Below, one piece after another: positions 17,690 to 26,214 of a stretch of 64,000 bases of DNA. The stretch is from QHWT01 sp963755695. GTDB lineage: Bacteria > Acidobacteriota > Vicinamibacteria > Vicinamibacterales > 2-12-FULL-66-21. Position 1 is the stretch's first letter; each line of letters opens with the position of its first letter. Both the position numbers and the translations under genes were made by a program. The DNA lies in NCBI GenBank assembly GCA_963755695.1, contig CAVWLB010000009.1:231189-295188 (forward strand), read 5' to 3'. Below the pieces are notes generated by a model. It saw only the letters and a program-made list of their open reading frames with translations, did not search any database and was not told the DNA's origin.

Positions 17690-19405
17690 CTAAGCGGTGG
17701 AGACAAAGCTGCTGACAGCTTCCTCGATCGTGGCGAAGAAGCGCTGCTCACCGAAACGCGTGAAGAGGCCGAAGCGCTTCAGCTTGTCCTTGACCGGATC
17801 TTTCATCTCAGCGAAACACATCTCGATGCCCGCGGCACGAAGCGCGGCGTCGAGCTCGACGATCGCGTCGGCGGCCGTGACATCGATGCTGGTGACCGGT
17901 TCGGCCGTGACCACGAGCCACCGGACCGGTGTCGTTGATCGCGAGACCGCCTCGAGCACGCGGTGGTGAAAGAACTCCGCGTTGGCAAAGAAGAGCGGAG
18001 CATCCCAACGGAACAGGATCAGGCCCGGGATCAGACGTGCCTGCGGATAGCGGGTGATGTCGTGATAACCCTCGATACCGTCTACACGGCCGAGCACGGC
18101 CGAATGTGGACGCCAGCCGTCCCACAGAAATTCGATCACCGCCATCACGACCGCGACCGCGATGCCCGGAATGGCGCCAAAGACCGCCACACCGGCGAGA
18201 CAGGTGATTGAAAGCCAGAACTCCCAGCGCTCGATGCGGTAGATGCGCCGCACGTCGGACACTTCGATCAGGCCGATCGCCGAGGCGATGACGATAGCTG
18301 CCAGAGCCGTGTTCGGTAAATCCTGCAGCACCGACGGCGCGAAAACCAGCATCAACGCGATCGCGAGCGCGCCCACTACGCCGGTCAGCTGAGTTCGCGC
18401 GCCCGCAGCCTCCGCTACTGGTGTGCGCGACGAGCTGCTGCTGACGGGGAAGCCCTGGAAGAACCCCGCCGCGACGTTCGCGAGGCCGAGACCCACCATC
18501 TCCTGGTTCGAGTCGACCGGCGTTCGCAGACGGGCGGCGTAGGTTCGGGAGAGCACGCTGGTATCGGCGAAGGATACGAGCGCGACGGCGACGCCGCCTG
18601 TCAGGATTGCACCCAAGCTGTCGAGGGGTACTAGCGGGAGGCGTGGCACTGGCAGTCCCTGCGGCAAAGACCCAACCACTGATATTCCCGTTCGGGTCGC
18701 GAGATCGAACACCGCCACAACAGCGGTGGCGGTGGCCACGGCGATCAGCATGCCAGGGAGACGCGGCCACCGCTTCAAGACGAGAATCAGCGCCAGCGTG
18801 CTGCCGCCAACCAGCAGCGCCGTACTGTTCGTGCTTCCGCTCCACACCTTCTGGACGATGGCCGAGAGTTGACGGAGCGGTCCTTCCGCTTTCACGGAGA
18901 AGCCCAGGAGCTTCGGGATCTGACTGAGGATCACCGTGAGCGCGATGCCGTTCATGTAGCCGTAGCGGATCGGTTTCGACAGCAGTTCGGTGATGAAGCC
19001 GAGACGGGCGACGCCCGCCGCCACACACACCACGCCGGAGACGATCGCCATCATGCCGCCCACCGCGATCGCACGCTGCGGATCGCCCGCGGCAAGCGAC
19101 AACACCACGGACAGGATCACTGCGGCGAGCGCGGAGTCCGGACCGAGCACGAGAATGCGGCTGGGACCAAACAGCGCGTACGCCAGGAGCGGCACAATCG
19201 TCGCATAGAGCCCGTTGATGCCAGGGATTCCGGATGCTTCGGCATACGCGATACCGACCGGTACGAGCATCGTCGTCATGACGAGACCGGCGACGATATC
19301 GCGGCGCAGCCAGGATGACTCGTACCAGCGAAGGGTGCGCAGTCCGGGCATCCACCGCATCCAGCCGCTTTGGTTCGCCTGGATTGCTCGTCGAGCCGGG
19401 TCCAT
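17690..19405 (-). CDS. SulP-family anion transporter with C-terminal STAS domain
   Basis: A 571-residue inner-membrane transporter. The Sulfate_transp domain has about 11-12 helices, with GLVMTTMLVPVGIAYAEASGIPGINGLYATIVP and LFGPSRILVLGPDSALAAV near the N-terminus and a STAS domain near residues 450-560 (LILFRWDAPLFFANAEFF ... VDVTAADAIVELDAALRAAG). SulP proteins carry sulfate, bicarbonate or dicarboxylates. The start is ATG 19405; the reading frame extends upstream into the porin gene but homology starts here. The porin stop TGA and this ATG share one base (TGATG), a strong sign of translational coupling. The STAS segment reads VTSIDVTAADAIV. Confidence 0.92.
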   Translation of the reverse strand: MDPARRAIQANQSGWMRWMPGLRTLRWYESSWLRRDIVAGLVMTTMLVPVGIAYAEASGIPGINGLYATIVPLLAYALFGPSRILVLGPDSALAAVILSVVLSLAAGDPQRAIAVGGMMAIVSGVVCVAAGVARLGFITELLSKPIRYGYMNGIALTVILSQIPKLLGFSVKAEGPLRQLSAIVQKVWSGSTNSTALLVGGSTLALILVLKRWPRLPGMLIAVATATAVVAVFDLATRTGISVVGSLPQGLPVPRLPLVPLDSLGAILTGGVAVALVSFADTSVLSRTYAARLRTPVDSNQEMVGLGLANVAAGFFQGFPVSSSSSRTPVAEAAGARTQLTGVVGALAIALMLVFAPSVLQDLPNTALAAIVIASAIGLIEVSDVRRIYRIERWEFWLSITCLAGVAVFGAIPGIAVAVVMAVIEFLWDGWRPHSAVLGRVDGIEGYHDITRYPQARLIPGLILFRWDAPLFFANAEFFHHRVLEAVSRSTTPVRWLVVTAEPVTSIDVTAADAIVELDAALRAAGIEMCFAEMKDPVKDKLKRFGLFTRFGEQRFFATIEEAVSSFVSTA

Positions 19406-20742
19406 CAGAACGTCCAGAAAAATGTGAAACGCAGGATCGAGTCGCTGCGTCGACCCGGGAACTTCGACGGGTCGGGATCGTGCGCGTACCTTGCCAGCTC
19501 GAGGTTCGGACCCACGCGAACCGACGGGTGCAGGTACCATTCACCACCGAGAATCCAGGTCGTGAACGGCGACTGGCTGCTCAACAGCCAGTAGTCGATT
19601 CCCTCCGCATCCGGCAATCCTGTTTCGAGATCGCCGAGATGCCCCTTCACGTCGTCGACGCGGACGAACAGATCGGCCTTCTTCGGAAGAAAGTCCCACA
19701 CGCCGAAACCGGACCAGATCCTAATCGTCTGATCGGGGGCCCCGAGCTGACCCGACCTCCGCTCCTGCCACAGATACTGCGCCGCCACGCGCGCGACGCC
19801 CTTTCGGAACCCAGCGATGCCCTGCGCCGTTTGCCGATCCTGTCCGGCCGGCCGGCTGGCAAAACTATAGAAGGCTTCGAGAGCAACGCCGGGATTGCGC
19901 TCGTAGCGACTCTCGAAGCGCAGAATCTTGGCCTGGTTCGTCTCGGAACCGCTGCCCGAGTCGTTGCCGAATTGGGCGGCGTAGGTGAGGCCATTGACTG
20001 ACGTCGGGCCGCCGAATGTCAGTCCGAAATCGCGTGACGAGTCCATTCGATAGAGGTCTGCGGCTGTCTTCTCGATGTGCCGCAGTCCCCAGAATCCATC
20101 CAGCCACTCGAAGGTCAAGGTGGGATGAATGCCGAGCGTGAGCTCCTGCTTCCCCTTATAGGACCATTTCAGGTACGCGTCCTTGACGAAAGGCACAAGA
20201 TCTCCGCCGGAAAAATCACCGTTGCTGTTCACCTCGACACGGAACCGGGTGCTGAGCTTCTCGTTGTACGCGAAGTCGTAGGTGAAATAGATCCGCCGGA
20301 ACCACAGTCCCTGCTGTCCCTCGACGGAGGTCGGATTCGTGTCGCTGATCTGATCCTGATGCCACCGGTAGTACCAATAGTAGTCGCCAAACATCAGCCC
20401 GCTGAATTGGTGCGACGGGAACTTGGCATCCGAGGGTTCGGTGGGCTGAACGGGCTCACCGGGGAGCCCGTGTTTGAAGTTGTACAGGTTGAGCGCGAGT
20501 TCGGTGTCGAACAACACCGTTTCCCCACTGGGGCCGTACCCGGGTCGCTCGATCACCTTACCCGTTGGTTTGCCGTTGTTCCTGATGAACGCGTCATAGT
20601 TGGACCACACCGCGAACACATAGATGCGACCCTCTTTCGTGACCTCGGTGTAGAAGAACGTCTGGGCTCGAACGGTTGCGGAGAAAACGCAGGCGGAGAG
20701 GAGTGCGGCAGCCGCTGCCCAACGTGCGGCGAACGATTTCAT
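19405..20742 (-). CDS. Outer-membrane porin-like beta-barrel protein
   Basis: A 445-residue protein with signal peptide (AARWAAAAALLSACVFSATVRA) and an amphipathic beta-barrel pattern rich in aromatic residues (DYYWYYRWHQDQ, WFRRIYFTYDFAYNEKLSTRF), ending ILRFTFFWTF with the terminal Phe expected for barrel insertion. It resembles uncharacterised acidobacterial porins. Coupling to the SulP gene through TGATG suggests a matched outer- and inner-membrane anion uptake route. No specificity can be read from sequence. The ATG at 20742 is well placed before the signal peptide. Confidence 0.78.
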   Translation of the reverse strand: MKSFAARWAAAAALLSACVFSATVRAQTFFYTEVTKEGRIYVFAVWSNYDAFIRNNGKPTGKVIERPGYGPSGETVLFDTELALNLYNFKHGLPGEPVQPTEPSDAKFPSHQFSGLMFGDYYWYYRWHQDQISDTNPTSVEGQQGLWFRRIYFTYDFAYNEKLSTRFRVEVNSNGDFSGGDLVPFVKDAYLKWSYKGKQELTLGIHPTLTFEWLDGFWGLRHIEKTAADLYRMDSSRDFGLTFGGPTSVNGLTYAAQFGNDSGSGSETNQAKILRFESRYERNPGVALEAFYSFASRPAGQDRQTAQGIAGFRKGVARVAAQYLWQERRSGQLGAPDQTIRIWSGFGVWDFLPKKADLFVRVDDVKGHLGDLETGLPDAEGIDYWLLSSQSPFTTWILGGEWYLHPSVRVGPNLELARYAHDPDPSKFPGRRSDSILRFTFFWTF

Positions 20743-21171
20743 CGCTGAGAACTATCTTACGTTGCAGTGGCGGTATTCGGCGGGTCATGACGGTTCGGGT
20801 CCTGCCGACCAACTCGCCTTGCTGGGGGCGCTTCGGCCTCGCCGCGTTTGCGGACCAGCCGCATGTACACCTCGTCTAGTACCCTTATCTAGCGAGGTGC
20901 GAGGTGACATGATTCGTCCGCGCATCAACCACTTCTCGGGCAAGCCGACGTGGTCCAGTCGAACAGAATACTCGGGTGCTGGAGAGTAAAGTCCGCATCT
21001 GGGCTGACTTTCTGGCAGGCGGTCCGCTTTTTGTCATATTCCCGTTAACTTCGCGCGCGGCACCCTTCTTGCGACCTCAGCAGGACACACAGGAGAGAAC
21101 GGCCCATCTGCGGACGGCGGCACCCGGCCGCCGATGTCGGCCCCGCCTCGCGGTCGAAGGATTGGAAACCC
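20743..21171. other. Intergenic region upstream of the PEP-CTERM/exosortase pair
   Basis: About 430 bases between divergent genes. I see no gene. It holds the sigma-54-like element at 21013-21028 and a leader of about 130 bases before the small PEP-CTERM gene. Confidence 0.5.
21013..21028 (+). promoter_or_regulatory. Candidate sigma-54 promoter of the small PEP-CTERM/exosortase unit
   Basis: Reads TGGCAGGCGGTCCGCT: a TGGCA -24 box, correct ten-base spacing between GG and GC, and a weaker -12 box (CCGCT). Transcription would start near 21040, giving a leader of about 130 bases before ATG 21172, similar to the spacing seen for the other PEP-CTERM gene. Confidence 0.45.
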
Positions 21172-21426
21172 ATGAAGAGCTCACTCATACACGCGTGTGT
21201 CCTTGCGATCGTGATGTCCTCCGGAGTGCTCGCTGCCGCGGCACCGGGCCGCAACCCGCCTCCTCCGAAATCGAACCGCGGCGCCCAAAAACAGCGATCG
21301 GTGCCCGAACCGGCCACGATGCTGCTCGTCTGCGCGGGAGCGGCCGCCGCGATCGGTGCCCGCAAGCTCGTGGGTCCGCGACGCAGGCGTGATGACGAGG
21401 TCGATCGTACCAACCGTGTGCGTTGA
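21172..21426 (+). CDS. Small PEP-CTERM protein encoded directly before the exosortase
   Basis: An 84-residue protein made almost only of sorting signals. A signal peptide (SSLIHACVLAIVMSSGVLAAAA) is followed by a short Pro/Lys-rich spacer (PGRNPPPPKSNRGAQKQ) and a classic PEP-CTERM domain: VPEPATMLLVCAGAAAAIGA then a basic tail with RRRR. After processing the mature peptide would be only about 20-25 residues. It overlaps the exosortase start by 35 bases, so the two are co-transcribed. It may be a dedicated substrate or a regulator of the sorting enzyme; the sequence does not decide. Confidence 0.85.
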   Translation: MKSSLIHACVLAIVMSSGVLAAAAPGRNPPPPKSNRGAQKQRSVPEPATMLLVCAGAAAAIGARKLVGPRRRRDDEVDRTNRVR

Positions 21427-22960
21427 CCGCTCATCGGTCCGATCGGACCGTTTCGGAGCATCGGATAACGCTGTCATCGAGCGCGTGACCGGGCAGTGGG
21501 GCGCAGCGGGTTTCGTCCTCTGCTGCTCCCTGGCCCTGCTGCTCGCTCTCCATTACACGACAGTGGCGTCGCTGCTCGCGGCATGGTCTCGTGACCCGCT
21601 CGGCCACGGATTCTTCATCCTGCCCGGCATCGTGGCGCTCGCGTGGAGGCGGCGAATCGAGCTTGCTCGGCTCACGCCCACTGCGGCGCCCGTGGGATTG
21701 CTGCTGCTGGCGGCGCTGTCACTCATCTGGCTGCTCGGAAAGGCCGGCGACATCAACGCTATTCAGCAGGTCGCCGTGCTCGCGATGTGCGTTGCGCTGC
21801 CGTGGGCAGTCGTGGGTGCTGCGCCAGTGCAGACGCTGGCGTTTCCGCTGGGGCTGTTGTTCTTCGCGGCGCCCTTTGATGACGTGTTGGCCCCCCCGCT
21901 CCAGCATATGACGGCCTCCGTCGTGGCGACGATGCTGCGCTGGACCGGCCTTTCGGCGGCACTCGATCAGCATTTCATTTCGACGGCCTCGACGAGGTGG
22001 AACGTATCCGAAGCGTGCGGCGGCATCCACTACGTAGTCGCCGCGCTCGTCGTCGGTTACGTCTACGCGGGACTGGTGTATCGCCGCTGGCGCAACCGAG
22101 CGGCGTTCATCGTCGCGTCGGCGTTCATTCCCATGACGGGCAACGTCCTTCGCGTGTACACGACGGTGCTGCTCGACGAGGCGGGCGCCGATGCAGTCGT
22201 TGCCGGCATGGGGCATTACGCCTACGGATTGGTGGTGTTCGCGGCGATGATGACCGTCCTGGTCGTCACCTGCGGCCGTTGGCGCGACGAGATGGGCGAT
22301 GAGGCGCGAGAATCCTCGCTTCGAGATGATCGCGGTGTGAAATGGGCGACGTGGCGGACTGCCACGATTGTCAGTCTGGCCATGGTGTTCGTTGGTGCCA
22401 GCGCCGTGTCAGCCAATGTATTCGCGCACCCGGTGACGGAGCACGCGCGGCCATTGGACCGGCGGCACGTGGCGGCTCCGTGGAGCGAAGTCGAAAGCAG
22501 CGCGATACGGCCGTCACTGCGACTGAGCGTCGACGCGCTCGCCCGCGTTCAGGCCTACACGTCGGGCGAAAGCCTGGTCGCGTTATATACCGCCTCGTTT
22601 TCACCAGCGGCAGTCAATCTTGAGCTCGCCCGCGCAGTCGACTTGGACCAGGACACGCTGACTGAGGGCGGCGGACGACTCCGCAGCGTAGAACTCCCAG
22701 GGGATTCGTTGACGGTGAATGAAACGGTGCTGCGTTCTGGACAGGTGACGGTGCGTCTCTGGACGTGGTTCGAGATCGAGGGCAGAACCACCGCAAGCCG
22801 CCGCGTCGCGAAACTGTTCTTCGGGAAGGCACGGCTGCTCGGAGCCTACGAGCCGAGCCTGCAGATCGCTGTGGCGACGGAGGAACAGGATCACGTGGAC
22901 GCGGTTCGTGTTCTCACTGACTTCGTCGCGCACCTGCAAACAGTCGACGATCAGAACTAA
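21392..22960 (+). CDS. Exosortase (XrtA-like) with C-terminal EpsI-type domain
   Basis: A 522-residue membrane protease/transpeptidase. The N-terminal exosortase domain has about eight helices, beginning DPLGHGFFILPGIVALAWRRR. The proposed catalytic residues are all visible: Cys in SEACGGIHYVVA, Arg in MTGNVLRVYTT and His in GMGHYAYGLVVF. The C-terminal 200 residues form an EpsI (DUF3485-like) domain, as in XrtA proteins of EPS loci. It recognises PEP-CTERM signals and releases or anchors the substrates. The ATG at 21392 is chosen inside the preceding gene; an upstream Met at 21356 is possible. It lies 12 kb from the EPS operon, not within it. Confidence 0.9.
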   Translation: MTRSIVPTVCVDRSSVRSDRFGASDNAVIERVTGQWGAAGFVLCCSLALLLALHYTTVASLLAAWSRDPLGHGFFILPGIVALAWRRRIELARLTPTAAPVGLLLLAALSLIWLLGKAGDINAIQQVAVLAMCVALPWAVVGAAPVQTLAFPLGLLFFAAPFDDVLAPPLQHMTASVVATMLRWTGLSAALDQHFISTASTRWNVSEACGGIHYVVAALVVGYVYAGLVYRRWRNRAAFIVASAFIPMTGNVLRVYTTVLLDEAGADAVVAGMGHYAYGLVVFAAMMTVLVVTCGRWRDEMGDEARESSLRDDRGVKWATWRTATIVSLAMVFVGASAVSANVFAHPVTEHARPLDRRHVAAPWSEVESSAIRPSLRLSVDALARVQAYTSGESLVALYTASFSPAAVNLELARAVDLDQDTLTEGGGRLRSVELPGDSLTVNETVLRSGQVTVRLWTWFEIEGRTTASRRVAKLFFGKARLLGAYEPSLQIAVATEEQDHVDAVRVLTDFVAHLQTVDDQN

Positions 22961-22987
22961 GTGGCGTATACCCGCGCCCGGCTCGGC

Positions 22988-23398
22988 TCATTGCGCCGAC
23001 GGCGCGCCGAACTTCAATTGGCGCTGGTACTCTCCGTCGTCATAATGACCCTTTGACTCCGCGATCAGACCGTCGGCACCCATCGTCCATTCCTCGTAGC
23101 CGCAAATGCGAACGGACTTGCCCGTGCCGCCAGGGCCGGTGTTCGTCCCCGTCCACGTCCAACGAAAAACCGCGTGACTCCCGTCCTGACTCACCTCGTC
23201 CATCTTCACGGCCATGTCGGGAAACGCCGTCATGAATCCCCGGGCCGTCGCAGTGATCGCCGCCCGTCCGACGGACGGAGTACCGTTGTTGACGGTCAGC
23301 GATCCATTCTCGGCGTAGAACGAGGCGAGACGGGCCGGGTTCTGGCTGCTCCAGGCTGCCGCGTACCGAATAGCGAAGTCCGTCACCTTCTGGTTCAT
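22988..23398 (-). CDS. NTF2/SnoaL-like small protein
   Basis: A 136-residue cone-shaped alpha+beta fold of the SnoaL/ketosteroid-isomerase-like type: VTDFAIRYAAAWSSQNPARLASFYAENG, then FMTAFPDMAVKMDEV, HAVFRWTWTGTNTG and a closing strand region with GHYDDGEYQRQL. It contains no clear catalytic residues; relatives include cyclases, isomerases and non-enzymatic binders. ATG 23398 begins exactly at the fold; the frame is open a little further upstream without similarity. It is convergent with the exosortase gene (27-base gap). Confidence 0.75.
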   Translation of the reverse strand: MNQKVTDFAIRYAAAWSSQNPARLASFYAENGSLTVNNGTPSVGRAAITATARGFMTAFPDMAVKMDEVSQDGSHAVFRWTWTGTNTGPGGTGKSVRICGYEEWTMGADGLIAESKGHYDDGEYQRQLKFGAPSAQ

Positions 23399-23512
23399 CG
23401 ATGTGGTCCTCGACTCGCTAGCAGTGAAGCCTGAGGAACTCCGGCGATGAGCAGAGGCGAGCATTCACGGCGACGCGTGGTCATGTGAGGCCGCGTGGCT
23501 GGCTCGCGACGC

Positions 23513-24595
23513 TCACTCGCTTACGACCACCGCAAATTCCCACGCGAAATCCGGCTGGACATTCTCGAACCAGCACACCAACTCCTGCAACATCGTCGCC
23601 TGCAAGATGTATGTGCCTGCGACGCTCGGCGCCACGACTCTCATCGCATACTGCACGCTGGCGTTGGCTTCCACGCAGGGGAACAGCTCGGTTCGGTCAC
23701 CCCCGAACACGACCATCGCTCGCGTGGACCGCTCGATCCAGTGGTAGGAGAGACGTACGGAATACGGCGGCATCGCGACCAACGGTACGTTCGTCGCGTT
23801 CTTGACCGTCGCATCGATCCAGAACGTTTCCGACACACCAACCGCGGCGGGTACACCGCTCACCTCGAGCGAGATCCTGGCGATGGCGTCCTGCGGGAGC
23901 GGGTGCATCTGCACCACCTCGCGCCCGGCATCCCAGGGCGTGGCTCCTGGCAGCGGCGCCATTCGATACCTGAAGTCTTCGTAGAGGTAATGGCGCCTCA
24001 TTCCACCGCCGGGCCGCAGCTTTTCATACTGCCGGACTTTGTTCTCACGCGCCGCGCGCGACCACAAGGACAGGTTGTGGTGATACAAGCCCAGATGCTG
24101 GAACAAGCCGCCGGGGCCGGGCACGGTGATCAGGTCGTGCAAACGGTCGGGAAAGGCCGTGCCCGGGACCCGGTTGCGCAGGACCCTGAGCTGCAAGTCC
24201 GGCCACAGAGGCCACGACGCAACGTATTGCCCCCCAGGTACCACCCAGCGGCGCGGACACCAGAAGTGTGTGAGCTCCGTGGTCTTTAGGATGTCCCGCC
24301 ACGAGGCCTGCTGCCAGTCAGGACTCGGCTGCTCATCGTAGTCGAGGATGAACACCCAATCGCTGTCGCACGACCGCGCCATCGCGCCCCAGTCCGCGTC
24401 ATACCACTTGTCCACCTTGAAATGGTGGACACGCCGGCTGACGCGGTTCGCGCGAAGCGATGTACCAGCCGTCACGCGATTGTCGTCGAGGAAGATGACC
24501 AGTTCGCCAAAAACCCGTCGCGCCTCCTCCATCCAGGGCATCGACTCTTCAGGGAGATGGTGCGTCGCGCACATCGCCGTGAGCTGGGTGCTCAT
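23513..24595 (-). CDS. GT2-like glycosyltransferase with C-terminal beta-sandwich domain
   Basis: A 360-residue protein, last of the seven-gene minus-strand cluster. Residues 1-230 resemble a GT-A enzyme: MPWMEEARRVFGELVIFLDDN, the acidic motif VFILDYDEQPSPDW near residue 85 in the DxD position, RVLRNRVPGTAF and a loop ending QYEKLRPGGGMRRHYLYED. Residues 240-355 form a strand-rich region (ISLEVSGVPAAVGVSETFWIDATVKN) resembling Wzt-type carbohydrate-binding or Ig-like domains. It probably adds a sugar to the product of this cluster. It starts at ATG 24595, overlapping the PhyH gene end by 4 bases (ATGA). Confidence 0.68.
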   Translation of the reverse strand: MSTQLTAMCATHHLPEESMPWMEEARRVFGELVIFLDDNRVTAGTSLRANRVSRRVHHFKVDKWYDADWGAMARSCDSDWVFILDYDEQPSPDWQQASWRDILKTTELTHFWCPRRWVVPGGQYVASWPLWPDLQLRVLRNRVPGTAFPDRLHDLITVPGPGGLFQHLGLYHHNLSLWSRAARENKVRQYEKLRPGGGMRRHYLYEDFRYRMAPLPGATPWDAGREVVQMHPLPQDAIARISLEVSGVPAAVGVSETFWIDATVKNATNVPLVAMPPYSVRLSYHWIERSTRAMVVFGGDRTELFPCVEANASVQYAMRVVAPSVAGTYILQATMLQELVCWFENVQPDFAWEFAVVVSE

Positions 24596-25408
24596 TTGCG
24601 AAAGGTCTCGACGACCTGTGCGCGCGGCGGGAAGTTCTTGGTAATGAGCTCCTCTTGAGGTTTGTAGATGTACGGATGCGGAAAGCCCCGGTCGACGAAT
24701 GTGGGCTCGCGCAGATTGTTATAGCGAAAATGGCAGGACCACCGGATGGCGTCGGTGATGCTGGTGCCTGATTGGTGGACGAGGAACGCCGAAAAGAACA
24801 GGGCATCCCCGCCTTCCACCTCCACCGGGACCGCTTCGACCGTGGACATCGAGTCTTCGATGTGGCCGTAGCCGTCGGACATTTCCGACTGGAGGAGTCC
24901 CAGCTTATGGCTGCCCGGGACGATCTCCCAGTGCGCCCAGCGATTGGTTGATGTCGACCAGCGGCACCCAGACGACGATCGCGTCCAGCGATCCTTGCAT
25001 GCTGCGCCAGTCCTGGTGGCTGGACAGCCGCCAATAGACTTCCTTCTTCGCAAGCCGTCGCGAGTTGAAGGACAGCACCGGCCGTGTGCTGACGTTGGGG
25101 AACTCGAGGCCCAGCGCCACGATGGCGCGGACGACTCGCTCGTCGAGGGACAACCGGTGCAACGAAATCAGATGCTGGACCTGCTTGCCGCAGTTGGTGA
25201 ACGTCTGCAGGTCGGCGTCAAACAATTCCGCCATCCCGCGCTCGAACATGGCTTCGGAGACGTCGTCAGTCTGAAGGAGGTTCAGACGATGCATCTGGGC
25301 GATGAAGACCTGCTTGGCTTCGTTACGGATGACGTCGATCTCCGCCCGCTGAAAAAGCCCTTTCACGAGCAGGTAGCCGTGTTCCTTGTACGATTTCACA
25401 TCAATCAT
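24592..25408 (-). CDS. Phytanoyl-CoA dioxygenase-family hydroxylase, one frameshift
   Basis: Two overlapping minus-strand frames (25408-24905 and 25053-24592) make one Fe(II)/2-oxoglutarate oxygenase of about 270 residues. The metal motif HxD is SHQDW and the distal His lies in AFLVHQSG; the start is MIDVKSYKEHGYLLVKGLF. Removing one G from the GGG run at 24927-24929 gives the expected NQSLGALEIVPGSHKLG, so one extra base explains the split. Family members hydroxylate lipids, sugars or small natural products. It overlaps FkbM upstream by 8 bases and the GT2-like gene downstream by 4. Confidence 0.82.
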
Positions 25409-26207
25409 GCTTGCGCGCCCATAGGTTGCCGGTTGTCGTCGCGGCCGACGGGGCCGGAGTCACGGTGACCTCGTAATCCCGGCTTCGCAAGAATGTTCCG
25501 AGCGCCTCCCCCCGGCAACGCTCGGCCGGGAGATTATGGTATTCCATCCGAATCTCCCGAATCTTCTCGAGATATCGATCCGGCGTGCCGTAGAGGATTT
25601 CGTATTCCGCCCCCTCGCAATCCATCTTTAGCAGATCGACGCGTTCGAGCGCGTGTGCGTCGAGGATGCCGGCGAGCGACACGCACTGAACAGCGACCTT
25701 GCGCATCATCCGATCGGCGTCCGCCGGAATGAACGTGGGGAATGAAAACGTGCGGTTCTCGAGGAACAGCTCGCGGATGCCGCCGTCGGCAGCGACGCCG
25801 AGGTTGAAGCACTCGACCGCCTGTTCCAGCCGGTTCATGTGGATGTTGTCCTGCATGAGCCGATAGAACTCAGGCATCGGTTCGTAGGCGTAGACCTTCA
25901 CATCGCGGGCGGACATGGCGGCATAGACCGAGAACGCGCCGATGTTCGCGCCCACATCGACGATGACGGCCCCGTCCGCGACCCTGCCGTACTCCTCGCG
26001 CAGGAAAATCTCGATGATCGGAACGTGGTCGACACCGCGACCGATGAGAAGACGCGCGCGATTGCGAAAGGCATAGGGTGTGTCGGGCACCACGCCCAAC
26101 GCGTAGTTGAACATGAAGCGCGGCCAGGTTTTCACCTTGCGTGCCGCCAGCGGCGTGAGCCGTAGCCGGCGTGCCACTTTCGACGGAGAGCGGAAACCCG
26201 CAACCAT
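25401..26207 (-). CDS. FkbM-family SAM-dependent methyltransferase
   Basis: A 268-residue methyltransferase. SAM motif I is VIVDVGANIGAFSVYAA (about residue 82), followed by VYAYEPMPEFY (acidic residue binding the ribose) and the FkbM signature LLKMDCEGAEYEILYG. FkbM enzymes O-methylate sugars and macrolides. The start ATG 26207 lies 8 bases after the corrected stop of the propeller gene; the end overlaps the PhyH gene. Its place suggests it methylates the same product that PhyH hydroxylates. Confidence 0.88.
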   Translation of the reverse strand: MVAGFRSPSKVARRLRLTPLAARKVKTWPRFMFNYALGVVPDTPYAFRNRARLLIGRGVDHVPIIEIFLREEYGRVADGAVIVDVGANIGAFSVYAAMSARDVKVYAYEPMPEFYRLMQDNIHMNRLEQAVECFNLGVAADGGIRELFLENRTFSFPTFIPADADRMMRKVAVQCVSLAGILDAHALERVDLLKMDCEGAEYEILYGTPDRYLEKIREIRMEYHNLPAERCRGEALGTFLRSRDYEVTVTPAPSAATTTGNLWARKHD

Positions 26208-26214
26208 GTGATGG

